A stretch of DNA of 64,000 nucleotides from Gordius sp. MW1 (lineage: Eukaryota; Nematomorpha; Gordioida; Gordea; Gordiidae), in the NCBI GenBank assembly GCA_964036665.1, contig OZ038526.1:33914001-33978000 (forward strand), read 5' to 3'. Under the pieces are notes generated by a model, which did not search any database, had not been told where the DNA came from, and saw only the letters and a list, made by a program, of their open reading frames with translations. Position 1 is the stretch's first letter. Every line of letters starts with the position of its first letter. Below, piece by piece: positions 56,501 through 64,000 of this stretch. The translations under genes and the position numbers were made by a program.

Positions 56501-59500
56501 AAACAATGCGAGTCTTATGGGCCAAAGGAAGACCCTTACAAAAGTACTTATAAACTCACAGATGTTCAATTCATTGTATAAGAAAGTTGTAGTATTAACG
56601 GCCTCGTCGAATCGATAAAAAAGTCTAGTTAGATGAGCCCATATTCGAGTATCAATTTGACAAGTCCATTAATAAAACCAACTTTTCTTGAAAGTACATA
56701 TCTTTAGTTAGTGTTGTAAAAACGGCTGGGTTTTGTTTGGTCAACCTTTGGTTATAGTCAACTAAACATAAATAACCAACGGTTTTGTGGTCTGTTTTTC
56801 TTAGTCGCATCAAAGGTTTTTTGGTCAAACCTTTGGTATGTTTATATTTAGTCGACTAAAACCAAAGGTCGACCAAATAAAACCCAACCGTTTTTACAAC
56901 ACATACCTCTTTTCAATTGTTAATTGCTATGCAACTTTTTAAAGAGCCTTTCTCCAACTATTTATTTTTTTTCTTCAAAATTATGTGAGTATTATTATAA
57001 AAATTGATGAGTTTAATTTTTAGTACAATCATTTTTTAGTTCTGTTGGTGGTTTTTCGTTCATGGAAGCAGACGATATTTTCATGTTACGTGACTTATCG
57101 ACTTTGGATTATGGCTTCACTGATATTAACTTTATAGGTAATAAAATAGTGTCTAATATATATTAAAAACAAATTATAAAAATTCCTATTAAAGTAAAAA
57201 ATGTGCAAAATTATTGGTTGCTTGTATAGTCTGGCTTTATATGAACTAGAGCTTGATGTTTGATTTTCAAATTAATGCTACCTTTGTATGCATGGGCGTA
57301 GCCAAGGGAAGGCAGGGAAGGGCATTGTATGCATGAAACTCTGAAAATGTTGGACATATCCCATCGTCTTTCAAATCTAATTTGGCCAATTATTTATTTA
57401 TAACATAACCTAAGCTGAGAAAAAAATAAAGCGTGGATCAACTAAAGTAAGGTCTTAAGCATGGGCGTAGTCAGGATTCGAATTAGAGGGCGGCAATAAG
57501 GATTTAGGGAGAAGCCAAAATTTTTTTTTTCTTTAATTCTAGCCATAATTTGATAAAAGTTCTACGATTTTTTGGTTAAGAGAGGGGCACCGCCCCTCCC
57601 TGCCACCCCCTAGCTCCGCCCATGGTCTTAATATTCATTTTTAAAAAGGCATAGTGGGAAACCTAGCTAAAAAAGTATCGCATAGTTTATAAAAGGTCCC
57701 TTAATAAATAAAAATGATTTTATAAAATGGCCCATAATTTTTTAAGCAAGTTTTAAGAAACAGTCGACCCACGTTAAATAATACAGCCTTTATATAAAAT
57801 CTAAGTAACAAGCCACAATAAACTTTTTCGGTGTAGAAACATAAAAGGGGATTTATTTCATTTTAGGGGTATTTAAATAAAATTTAATGAGAGGAAATGG
57901 TAAAATTTTTCGCATTAATTGCATTATTCATATCAATGGCAAATTTATAGAATTTCATATACAGACCGCGGATGAAATTTATTTTATATTTCTATGTCAG
58001 GTGATTACGAAAATTACCTAAAGGGTCTAGAAAATTCTAATTCAACTTTTGAAAGAATTAATAACAGCCCTTTACCCACCACCATATACGATCGTCAAAA
58101 GTTATCGACTGAAGTACTATATGAAACTATAAGGCCGCATACAACTACCTCTTATGTGAGCCCAACGCAATTTCAAAATACACCGACCGAACCTGAAAGT
58201 GTAAAAACAGCAGATTGCGGAATAACTACGTTCGGGTACCCCGAAAGTTGCAAGGTCGAAAGTGGTAATTGCGCTTATCACGTTAAAATAATGCGAGACA
58301 TCACGGTTCGTAACAATGGGCGGACCATAGTTCGATTCGAAATATCATCATTTAAAAATATCAGTGATTTTGCACTCGATCGAGAAGGGAAACGGATAGT
58401 GCCGAATGATTTTTCCGGAATTTTGTTTACTCGAGACCCTGAAAGAGTAAACAAATATTCAGATTGATAAAAAGATTTTTTTACGTTTTATTGCCAAACA
58501 GCAGCCATTTTCACTTTGGTATTGAGATATGATCATTTTTGAATTAAATCCTAAGAAGCTTAGAATAAATGTTTTAGCTGTTTAATGTTTGTAAAACCGC
58601 GTCGTAAAGGCAGAGTCTTTTCATAAAACATTAGCTTTTGTAGGGTGTTTAATAATATTTGAAAAGTGTCAATCATTGGAATTTCTTTGAATCTGGAATA
58701 TATTCTACACCCCTCTCTTTCCTATCTTCACCCCTAAACAAACTCTTTAATTTGGTTTTGCTTGAATTCATTAAATATAAAATCTCTTAATAGTAAAAAA
58801 TAAGTGTTTATATATAAGCACAAGGTTTTTATGGGCATATATGCTATAATTTTGTCTCGGCCTATGTAAAGTGAAGAATATATCGGGTTTTGTAACTATA
58901 ATAAATAGCAAAGTTTTATGTTTAATTAAAATTACTAACTTACCAATTGAAAATATAAATTTTAATAATGTAATAATAAAATATTTTTTATTTCATATTT
59001 TAGAATAGCGCTGATGTCATATTGGCATGGAGGGACCCTTACTCCTTACCCATAATCTCTGACATGTAAGCAATTGATCTAAAGCAACCCTAATCGATAA
59101 TAAAAATTTGTAACATATTAGATAGATTAAATATAAATTGATATATGCCTATAAGAACAAAAAATAATAGAATTTCAATGTTAAAACTTTAGACTGGCAT
59201 TAACATGGGCGTAGCCAAGTTTTGAATTTGGGGGGGGGGCAGATTTAAAAAAAACCGACATCCAAAAATTTTCCTGAGAGCAAAAGAAAAATTTCCGGCG
59301 ACCAAAAAAAACTCCCCATTAGGCAGTGGGGGCAGCCGGACCCCCTGCCCCCCCCCCCTGTCTAATCAGGGGGGGGGGCAAAACATATTTTTTTTTTTAA
59401 TTTCTAAGGGTTTTTGTATTGAATTTCTTTTTTAATTAGGGGGGGGGCCCCCCCCTGCCTACGCCCATGGGCATTAATGTGCTACATTATAAATAAAAAC

Positions 59501-62500
59501 GAGGATGACCATGTTTTGAGTTGGACTAAATTTTATTATATTTTACAACTTATTTACAAATTCTATTTAAATCAAGAAAAATAAAAGGTGCAATAAAAAC
59601 GCTGTCATAGCTAATACTATAATACAAATTAATTTAAAGGTTAACTTAAACTAGTAGACTAAGATATAAACCAATTCGTGTATCGATTAAAGCAGTTATG
59701 ATAAAATTAAATTTATTATAAACCCTTTTGCCGATCACACACATTCTGCAAAAAGGTTACAAATTTGTCAATTAAAATTGTCATAACATGGGTTTACAGA
59801 GGCGAAATAATAATTCCTAAATTTAGCCCAAATGTCTCTATATATGAATTTTTTTTTAGATTTTTCAATCTTTCATCGGCTATGGATCTGACAATTTAGA
59901 TTAAGAAACATTTTTTCTGCAATTTTCCATTTTTTTCCTTATGATGGGTCATAATTGCCCTAAACATAGCCTTCCTTTTCGCTCTACCTATTATATTAAT
60001 CCAAATCCACATTTTAAACAAATATTTATAACATAATAGACTGTTTCATAAGTCAGAAAGTTGAATGAATATTTAAAAATCGGAGCCTTGCATTTTTTCA
60101 CAAATTATATATTTTTTCTTTATTATCTATCAATATAACAACTTCCAAAACTTTTTGCGTTATTTAGGTTTACAGCTAATCAAGGTACCAGCTTGTACAT
60201 GGACACAACGCAAGATATTTTTGAAGCGACTCTTAGAAATTATCAAGTACCAGCACTTGCTCAATCCGAATATGAATCGGATCAATCTAATAATCAAACA
60301 AACGCGGTGCGTACTTAAATTTGTCATCATTATTTTCTACGTATGGGCTGGGCCCCCTCTTTTGTGAAAAATGTTCTCCGTTCTGTTCACCTTGGGTTTA
60401 TATCAGAAAATTACAATTATATTCGAGTGACCATTAGTTGGTTTTAATTTTTCTGACTCCATCCAACCCCAAATTCTGTTATTTCTTGTGCCCCGAATGA
60501 TTACCTTAATAAAATTTTTTTTGAAGCTTTTAACTTGTTAATTTATAAGGGAAAACTATGAAACTGGCTAAAGTTTATAAATAAATGATGATCTTAGTTT
60601 ACAATTAATTTGGCTAAACTCAGCCTGAGGCCAAAATCTCTTTTTATTTTAGGTGATTATTCTTGTGAATCATTTTGAGCTCGGCCCACTTGTTGGTTCA
60701 TGATAAATAACTACAATTATGCCTTAATATTTTTTGATTGTTTGATTTTAGAGTCGATATCATCAAAGGAGCCTATGATTTTATTAAAAATATTTATGGG
60801 CGTAGCCAGGATTTAACAAAGGAAGGGCGGGGTGAATATATTTAATTTTTAGTTGAAAATATATTTATGAATATTTCAAATATATTCTCGGATTAAGGAG
60901 GGCCCTGTAATAGTTTTGGATTATCATAATTCAAAATAGTATCACTAATATTTCAAATTTAACCCTAATATTAATATAAAAAGTAATATTAATAATATTA
61001 ATGGTAATTACGAAAATCATATTTACTTTTAAGGAAGGAGATGATTCAAGACAGGTTAGGAAGGTGGTACTTTCATTTTCTCGCCTCAGTGATATAGAAA
61101 CGCCATCGTCAACTCCGCGGAGGACTGCAAATAATAGGAATTTGTCGGTACAGGACCAAGCTAAGTTGGATAGGACTTTACAAGATGTGGGAATTAGCGA
61201 TGTTGGAATTGATGATTGTTTTTACTTTTTCAAACCTTCCGATAGAATATATGACCCCTTGAAATATCTCAAGCAATTTGGAAGTCGTAAAAATTTCACC
61301 GGGTCTGAGAGAGAAAATTTTTACCCTTACTTTGAACCTGTCAGTTTGGCTCCTATTTGTTTATCCGCTTGCGTTCCTGGTTAGTAACAATAAATCAATT
61401 AATAAATAGTTAATAATTTAATAATATTTAATATTGTTTATTAGAAATCCCGAGCTTAGTAAATTTTGTCAACAACAACAATCCAACCAATCTCGGGGAC
61501 ACTCCAGCCTCATACAGGCGAGATGTAAGTGTAACAAAACTTTATTATCACTTACAAATTTAAGTTATAATTTATATTTTGTTTTATAGATATATTTTTT
61601 TTATTAATCATAAAGTTTTACTAATAAATATATTCGCTTTTAACATTACTTACAAACAATAGAATAGCAAATTTTACAATTAAAACAAAGAAGTAATCAA
61701 CATACTCTCAAAAATATGCTTTTCTTTTGCCATATCAAAATTATTAAAAAAATTTATTTTTATATATTATATTTGAAATTTGGTAAATATAATCGCTTTT
61801 TAGTGGAGGCAAAGGGCCCGCGTTTCTGGGCAATCAAAAGCTCAGCAATTCGATTTTCCTCGACGATATATACAAGGTAAAGATGAATCTACACTCAGTC
61901 TAAAAGCCCATTCCGATCCTGCCGTTAAATCTAACCTATTATCTTCACAAGGTTATACAAGATAATTTTAATTTTTTGAAATTTAGACAATATTATACCA
62001 ATTAAAAATTCTGAAAAATTATATAAATTTAACTATAAAATAGTGAACAATCTAACAAAACCAAGAATTTTATTGATATATGTGTTAAATTTTTCAATCA
62101 TTAAAAATTTATAAGTAGTCGAGAAGTATGCCTTAGTGTTAACAAATGTGTTTTAGTCTATGGTTAGAGCAATAGAGATGATATAGCAGGTATTTAAGAG
62201 AAAATCATAAATAATGCCTGAAATTTAAAATATATTACCTAAAAATTCTTTCGTTTTTAAATTACATTCAATAAAGATCTTTAGCCACAAATTGTAATTT
62301 ATAGATGAAGACAATGCTACTGTAAAATACATTACGGAATCGGAATACAAACAATTAGACGCGAATAACACGCATCTGGGCAATGGTCAGAACGGTTCCA
62401 AATTTTTACCAGCGAATCATTATGATTCATTCCATGCCAGGGGAGCTAGACTTAGAGTCAATGGAGAATTTATTGATCCAGCTATAAAAATTCACTCTGC

Positions 62501-63969
62501 AGATGGTACTTGCATACTTAAACTTATTTTTGAATATTGATATTGTAAATCACATGGGGTCTATGAGACCCCAATGAGGTTATTAAAATATATAAATTCG
62601 AATAGCAATACAACATTATACCACCTATATCAACAATTAATTGCTATGCAATTTATCGGCTCGCTTTTGGTTGTCCTATGTCCTGTCCTGCCTTATATGA
62701 GATCGATCCAAAAAAATTAATTAATATACCTTTCTTAATAAAATTGATTAGGGTTAAGTTTAGTTATCTAAATTTAATGGCGTATGAGTCTGAAATTATT
62801 GGCTGCAATAAAACTTATTATTTTATATACTGCATATAACAATCTACACAGTTAGTGTTGACGTAATTTTGTACCACATATGAGCATAAAATTTTGATTT
62901 ATTTTATCTAGAATTTGAGGAAGATAAGCCCCAAACCATCTTTTGTACGCATACGCCCGATCCTGGACCTTGTTTTCAATACGTTCCTAAATGGTTTTTC
63001 GATCAAAGCACAGGTTCTTGTATTCAATTCGCTTATGGTGGCTGTCGGGGTTCTTTAAACAAATTCAATTCAAAGGATGAATGTCTTAGCATATGTGCCG
63101 CCGTGATAGCCAGAATTAATGATAGAAAAAAACCTAATTCCGCTTCTACTACAATTTTTACAATAATTACTAAGAATACCCAGGCATCCGAAGGCACAGA
63201 AAGTAGTGATCAGGGGCAAACCAACGATATATATACTGACAGACAAACTATACCTAATATAATACAAACTTATCGAAAATTAATTTTGGGTTCTAGTAGT
63301 ACGCAAACTAATCCTTCATCACCAGATTTTATACAAAATCCCAGCCCTAACACCATATTATCGGAAGAAATAACTGAAAAAATCTATCCAGAAATTTCTA
63401 ATTCTAGCATTTTTGAAGCTTCAGATTTCACTAGTGACTTTTCTTCAATCACTACACAATCGCGCAATATCATAGACAAATCTACGGATGCTTTACACGA
63501 TCTTAAAGACACACAAAACACTGTTTCTTATTACGTGGAAGGTATCAAATTAGATCCAAGTTTATATGATTCCACTGCAGAACGGTCCAAAAAACCGGAC
63601 ATCGAATTTATAGTAAACAACACAACTTTATTTGCTCCTGTATATACAGAAAAGACCTTAGACCCTATAGGGGATAACCCTAATTCCGCTTCTATAGTTA
63701 AAATTATTGATGACTACATAACTCATGGAGATATAAATGGTCAAGGGGAGACCAATAATCGCATAAGGTCCGCTATTTTGTCATCTCTAGAAACCGGTAG
63801 TTCACTTCCCATACCAGAAACTAATGATAAATCTATTACCGCGGGGGTATCTACCATTGGTGACAACTCTTCAAGCTATCCCATGCAAACTGAGGCTTCG
63901 AGAAATTACGAATTGCATTGGAAAGTTAGAGCCAGGGTTAGCCAAACACCATCAACCTCAGGTTTTTGA
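46378..63969 (+). CDS. Secreted EGF-DOMON-DOMON-Kunitz protein, about 18 exons, about 1,280 residues
   Basis: Exons: 46378-46615, 52668-52741, 53084-53283, 53329-53439, 53532-53675, 53728-53813, 53874-53946, 54120-54203, 55304-55543, 57024-57137, 58001-58446, 59004-59065, 60168-60306, 61034-61379, 61445-61524, 61804-61951, 62305-62505, 62912-63969. All introns are GT-AG and phases agree at every junction except exon 2 to exon 3. Order: signal peptide (residues 1-24), unknown Cys-containing region, EGF-like 1 (about 175-205), EGF-like 2 (about 210-255), DOMON 1 (about 265-455), DOMON-like 2 (about 500-750), Kunitz (about 940-990), Ser/Thr-rich tail. DOMON modules bind haem or sugars and Kunitz modules inhibit serine proteases, so an extracellular matrix or cuticle role is a reasonable inference only. 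I do not recognise a named gene. Confidence 0.8.
46783..46948. mobile_element. Short inverted-repeat element with 8-bp duplication
   Basis: Ends CATAGGCGTAGCCAGG and TCCTGGCTACGCCCATG. Flanks AGTAAGAT (46775-46782) and AATAAGAT (46949-46956), 7 of 8 identical. It lies in intron 1 of the DOMON/Kunitz gene. Non-coding. Confidence 0.8.
47965..48055 (-). repeat. Partial ATTGCTATGCAAT-family repeat
   Basis: On the minus strand: AAATTGCGCAATTTAGGGG, a GTCCTTCC microsatellite, then CCAACTTGTAATTTAATAATTGC and GGAAACTTAT. It matches the first half of the copies at 50978 and 54943. Confidence 0.5.
48857..49043. mobile_element. MITE with long inverted ends (TAGTGTTGTAAAAACGG family)
   Basis: Left TAGGTTGTAAAAACGGCTGG and right CCAGCCGTTACAACACTA are inverse. 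Within, TTTGGTCGACTAAAACC and its inverse alternate. Nearly the whole 187 bp can fold back. The best copy is at 56709-56903. Target duplication not resolved. Confidence 0.65.
49258..49385. mobile_element. Short inverted-repeat element, degraded
   Basis: Left CGTGGGAGTAGCTAGAATTT, core, and right poly-C run followed by CTGGCGAC. It belongs to the CATGGGCGTAGCC family, with the right terminus lost. Confidence 0.45.
49611..49754. mobile_element. Short inverted-repeat element, left end truncated
   Basis: The right end CCCCTGGCTCCGCCCATG (49737-49754) and the family core are clear (TTTTGAAATTTTAGCCATAA, TTGAGAGGGGCAGCCGCCCC). The left start TTTGGAACTAGAGGGGGC lacks the terminal 13 bases. Confidence 0.6.
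50281..50455. mobile_element. Short inverted-repeat element, exact 8-bp duplication (reference copy)
   Basis: Ends CATGGGCGTAGCCAGCATTG and CTGGGCTACGCTCATG. Flanked by identical AGTATAGC (50273-50280 and 50456-50463). G-tract GGGGGGGGG inside the left end and poly-G, then GCAGCCGCCCC, inside the right. It is 175 bp and non-coding, in intron 1 of the DOMON/Kunitz gene. Confidence 0.85.
50622..50961 (+). mobile_element. RLE-type retrotransposon, short 3' fragment with poly-A
   Basis: The frame 50624-50809 starts MAFAEERKLQKYKALLDSSI and runs to SPPSKYSPAFLLK. It is almost identical to 23543-23710 of the nested copy. It ends TTCATCTTTAAAAAAAAAA with about 15 A residues (50947-50961). It is severely 5'-truncated, lacks the RPD motif and is recent in appearance. 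Confidence 0.85.
50978..51180 (+). repeat. Dispersed ~190-bp repeat (ATTGCTATGCAAT family), full copy
   Basis: Starts ATTGCTATGCAATTTATGGG, then a GTCCGTCC/CTGTCC microsatellite, CCAACTTGTAATTTTT, GGACTTATGC, TGTAAAAGACTTTTATTTTG and AATAGACTAGCTAATGACCG. It follows the RLE poly-A tail within 20 bases. Non-coding; class unknown (SINE or MITE). Confidence 0.7.
51185..52660. other. Intron 1 (3' part) of the DOMON/Kunitz gene, no further feature
   Basis: AT-rich with short frames only (51253-51480, 51751-51999) that lack family resemblance and splice support. Confidence 0.4.
52668..52741 (+). CDS. DOMON/Kunitz gene exon 2
   Basis: Acceptor TTTTATAG and donor AAAG|GTAATT. In phase with exon 1 it reads TYDPYTILAQDINLNITWDM then TNYIK. 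It ends in phase 0, while exon 3 as read needs two leading bases. Either a tiny exon is missed, or there is a sequencing error or a different upstream join. Confidence 0.5.
53084..53283 (+). CDS. DOMON/Kunitz gene exon 3
   Basis: Acceptor TTTTTTTCTAAG and donor GAAG|GTATGT. The open frame reads MPTELSCHPYCILKMSAVFP ... SSCARFIVVE, with three Cys. The frame is set by the next exon. The ATG at 53106 (AAAATG) could also serve as the start of a shorter transcript. Confidence 0.6.
53329..53439 (+). CDS. DOMON/Kunitz gene exon 4: EGF-like module 1
   Basis: Acceptor ATAATTAG and donor GAAG|GTTTGT. It encodes DEAAMNCSNRGAYSKS ... CLCDWLRSGKYCQYE. The C...C-x-C...C spacing is that of the second half of an EGF-like module, with its first Cys in exon 3. 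Confidence 0.8.
53468..53527 (+). repeat. (TTTA)n microsatellite forming the 3' splice-site tract of exon 5
   Basis: About 14 units of ATTT/TTTA end four bases before the AG of exon 5 (AAAG at 53528-53531), taking the place of the polypyrimidine tract. Branch-site and tract length must vary with repeat number. Confidence 0.9.
53532..53675 (+). CDS. DOMON/Kunitz gene exon 5: EGF-like module 2
   Basis: The acceptor TTTATTTAAAG lies directly after a (TTTA)n microsatellite. Donor AGAA|GTACAT. It encodes DECYQASDCSGNGDCVDI ... CFCHDGWFGLKCRR, a complete six-Cys EGF-like module with the typical CxC....G..C end. Confidence 0.85.
53728..53813 (+). CDS. DOMON/Kunitz gene exon 6: start of DOMON 1
   Basis: Acceptor TTACTTAG and donor AAA|GTAAAA. 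It reads SMPQTINPANMAQARLGPGY then QLFWKILK. GYQLFWKI is the first core strand of DOMON modules. Confidence 0.8.
53874..53946 (+). CDS. DOMON/Kunitz gene exon 7: DOMON 1 core
   Basis: Acceptor TTAATTAG and donor AAAA|GTAACT. It encodes RTGEIEVIIMADTNSWVILG then WSPK. The (I/V)E(V/I)...A.T.SWV..GWS pattern is the most characteristic DOMON stretch and makes the domain call secure. Confidence 0.85.
54120..54203 (+). CDS. DOMON/Kunitz gene exon 8
   Basis: Acceptor TTTTATAG and donor CCAA|GTAAAA. It reads RRGECVYKIDDHLSKLAATN then SNETNQP in phase with both neighbours. It is a loop insertion in DOMON 1 with a potential N-glycosylation site (NET). Confidence 0.65.
54943..55140 (+). repeat. Dispersed ~190-bp repeat (ATTGCTATGCAAT family), full copy in intron 8
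   Basis: TTTGCTATGCAATTTATGAG, GGCTGTCCGCCCTGTCCAAC, TTGTGATTTTTCAGAAATTGCC, GGACTTATGCTCCTGTAAAAG, TTTTATTTTGCTTTAGC and ATAGACTAGCTAATAACC align with the copy at 50978. Confidence 0.7.
55304..55543 (+). CDS. DOMON/Kunitz gene exon 9: DOMON 1, second half
   Basis: Acceptor TTACTTTAAG and donor AGAG|GTAGGA. It encodes NRCYDMVFGAANGDKNRVFD, then WFSPGSSTFSLDDAAPDETF, and ends GVTFVYFKRKLR. D(M/I)V.G...G...V.D and G.T.V.F.R.L are the later DOMON motifs. Confidence 0.85.
56709..56903. mobile_element. MITE with long inverted ends (TAGTGTTGTAAAAACGG family), best copy
   Basis: TAGTGTTGTAAAAACGGCTG at the left and CCGTTTTTACAACAC at the right are perfect inverses. Further in, GGGTTTTGTTTGGTC pairs with GACCAAATAAAACCC. 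The middle keeps TTAGTCGACTAAAACC. At 195 bp it is almost entirely self-complementary. It lies in intron 9 of the DOMON/Kunitz gene. Confidence 0.75.
57024..57137 (+). CDS. DOMON/Kunitz gene exon 10: end of DOMON 1
   Basis: Acceptor AATTTTTAG (a second AG lies 16 bases on, but breaks the frame) and donor ATAG|GTAATA. It reads VQSFFSSVGGFSFMEADDIF then MLRDLSTLDYGFTDINFI. Confidence 0.7.
   Translation, partial: YNHFLVLLVVFRSWKQTIFSCYVTYRLWIMASLILTL
57291..57323. mobile_element. 33-bp single-ended remnant of the CATGGGCGTAGCC family
   Basis: CATGGGCGTAGCCAAGGG and GGCAGGGAAGGGC only. Flanks are TTTGTATG and ATTGTATG (57283-57290 and 57324-57331), 7 of 8. It looks like an insertion that later lost its other end, or an aborted insertion. 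Confidence 0.45.
57460..57624. mobile_element. Short inverted-repeat element with 8-bp duplication
   Basis: Ends CATGGGCGTAGTCAGGATT and CTAGCTCCGCCCATG. Flanks GTCTTAAG (57452-57459) and GTCTTAAT (57625-57632), 7 of 8. It is in intron 10 of the DOMON/Kunitz gene. Confidence 0.75.
58001..58446 (+). CDS. DOMON/Kunitz gene exon 11: linker and start of DOMON-like 2
   Basis: Acceptor TCTATGTCAG and donor AGA|GTAAAC, chosen because the next exon continues in phase. The first about 70 residues are Ser/Thr/Pro-rich (ETIRPHTTTSYVSPTQFQ). Then comes DCGITTFGYPESCKVESGNC and RTIVRFEISSFKNISDFAL, with four more strands ending ILFTRDPER. Three Cys are spaced closely before the strand region. Confidence 0.75.
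59004..59065 (+). CDS. DOMON/Kunitz gene exon 12
   Basis: Acceptor CATATTTTAG and strong donor AT|GTAAGC. It reads NSADVILAWRDPYSLPIISD, matching the DOMON pattern of a hydrophobic strand followed by a loop and D. Confidence 0.75.
59204..59469. mobile_element. Inverted-repeat element, exact 8-bp duplication, internally repeated
   Basis: Ends CATGGGCGTAGCCAAGTTT and CTGCCTACGCCCATG. Flanked by identical GGCATTAA (59196-59203 and 59470-59477). At 266 bp it is longer than its relatives and has four G/C-tract shoulders, as if one element inserted in another. Intron 12. Confidence 0.85.
60168..60306 (+). CDS. DOMON/Kunitz gene exon 13
   Basis: Acceptor TTATTTAG and donor GCG|GTGCGT. The first codon is completed from exon 12. 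It reads FTANQGTSLYMDTTQDIFEA then TLRNYQVPALAQSEYESDQS. A following D..QDI fits the DOMON core. Confidence 0.7.
60795..60915. mobile_element. Inverted-repeat element, right end lost
   Basis: ATGGGCGTAGCCAGGATTTA at 60796 and a core ending GGATTAAGGAGGGCCCTG. The right terminal repeat is not recognisable. Intron 13. Confidence 0.45.
61034..61379 (+). CDS. DOMON/Kunitz gene exon 14: end of DOMON-like 2
   Basis: Acceptor TTACTTTTAAG and donor CCTG|GTTAGT. It encodes VRKVVLSFSRLSDIETPSS, where F.R.L.D is the terminal DOMON motif, then DDCFYFFKPSD and ENFYPYFEPVSLAPICLSAC. Three Cys suggest disulphides with exon 11. Confidence 0.75.
61445..61524 (+). CDS. DOMON/Kunitz gene exon 15
   Basis: Acceptor TTTATTAG and strong donor GAT|GTAAGT. 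It reads EIPSLVNFVNNNNPTNLGDT then PASYRRD. Linker, no domain. Confidence 0.65.
61804..61951 (+). CDS. DOMON/Kunitz gene exon 16, two in-frame donor choices
   Basis: Acceptor GCTTTTTAG. It reads WRQRARVSGQSKAQQFDFPR then RYIQ. A donor CAAG|GTAAAG at 61876 and another CAAG|GTTATA at 61951 leave the same phase, so the 75-bp difference (25 residues GKDESTLSLKAHSDPAVKSN and on) could be optional. RQRAR-type basic runs look like a linker or a processing site. Confidence 0.6.
62305..62505 (+). CDS. DOMON/Kunitz gene exon 17
   Basis: Acceptor AATTTATAG and donor GATG|GTACTT. It reads DEDNATVKYITESEYKQLDA ... GEFIDPAIKIHSAD. No domain recognised. NAT is a potential glycosylation site. Confidence 0.65.
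62635..62700 (+). repeat. Partial ATTGCTATGCAAT-family repeat
   Basis: CAATTAATTGCTATGCAATT, TATCGGCTCGCTTTTGGTTG and TCCTATGTCCTGTCCTG match the first 65 bases of the 50978 copy. Intron 17. Confidence 0.6.
62912..63969 (+). CDS. DOMON/Kunitz gene exon 18: Kunitz module and Ser/Thr-rich tail
   Basis: Acceptor TTTTATCTAG. After EFEEDKPQTIF comes a complete Kunitz module with six Cys spaced 8, 15, 7, 12 and 3: CTHTPDPGPC, FQYVPKWFFDQSTGSC, IQFAYGGC, RGSLNKFNSKDEC, LSIC. The residue after the second Cys (P1) is Phe, which in this family points to chymotrypsin-like targets. The YGGC and FDQSTGSC words are canonical. About 290 residues rich in Ser, Thr, Asn and Pro with no Cys follow, ending at TGA 63967-63969. 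A CAG|GTTTTT just before the stop could instead be a donor, so the end is not certain. Confidence 0.85.
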
Positions 63970-64000
63970 AATTAAATTTTTCCTCTAAAAGTTACATTAA

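Overview
ORGANISM. The window is AT-rich animal (metazoan) nuclear DNA. It holds split genes with short GT-AG introns, receptor-kinase and secreted multidomain proteins (EGF, DOMON, Kunitz), and a very dense load of retrotransposons and short inverted-repeat DNA transposons. I see no rRNA, intact tRNA, operon or bacterial feature. The 3' splice sites are varied (TTAG, ATAG, TAAG, CAG), which does not look like the rigid nematode consensus. I cannot place the animal below Metazoa. LAYOUT. 1-850: the 3' end of a Ty3/gypsy element (integrase tail and LTR). 850-2530: a decayed Ty3/gypsy Pol in the opposite orientation. 2530-3262: a truncated hAT-like element. 3595-4230: an endonuclease piece of an RLE-type non-LTR retrotransposon. 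4240-8260: a decayed RTE-like retrotransposon split by an inverted-repeat insert. 11.5-31 kb: a receptor-kinase gene on the minus strand, most similar in motifs to the lemur tyrosine kinases (LMTK/AATYK). Its kinase exons lie at 25.0-31.0 kb, with one more exon at 11.5 kb after a 13.3-kb intron. That intron holds a piggyBac remnant (12.0-13.6 kb), two minus-strand RLE retrotransposons (14.0-17.8 kb), a mini LTR element (19.2-20.4 kb), a foldback element (21.0 kb) and a second LTR element (21.3-24.0 kb) into which another RLE retrotransposon has inserted. 32.0-46.0 kb: mostly intergenic transposons, including a third mini LTR element (33.95-35.5 kb), hAT-like elements with 8-bp target-site duplications, and a 465-bp (TAAA)n array. 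46.38-63.97 kb: a plus-strand gene of about 18 exons for a secreted protein of about 1,280 residues: signal peptide, two EGF-like modules, two DOMON-like modules, one complete Kunitz module and a Ser/Thr-rich tail. HOW IT FITS TOGETHER. Only two host genes are supported. They face each other's 5' ends (divergent) across about 12-15 kb of transposon-rich DNA. Neither is part of an operon. The kinase carries intact catalytic Asp and Asn residues, but its beta-3 lysine and APE motif appear altered. The DOMON/Kunitz protein looks extracellular. Everything else is mobile DNA, mostly non-autonomous and decayed, but with several copies preserved well enough to show exact ends and target-site duplications. 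No evidence of a new defence-type or regulatory system was found. The most novel items are the EGF-DOMON-DOMON-Kunitz architecture, the altered LMTK-like kinase, the 8-bp-TSD inverted-repeat families with G-tract shoulders, three miniature LTR elements, and a perfect 49-bp hairpin.
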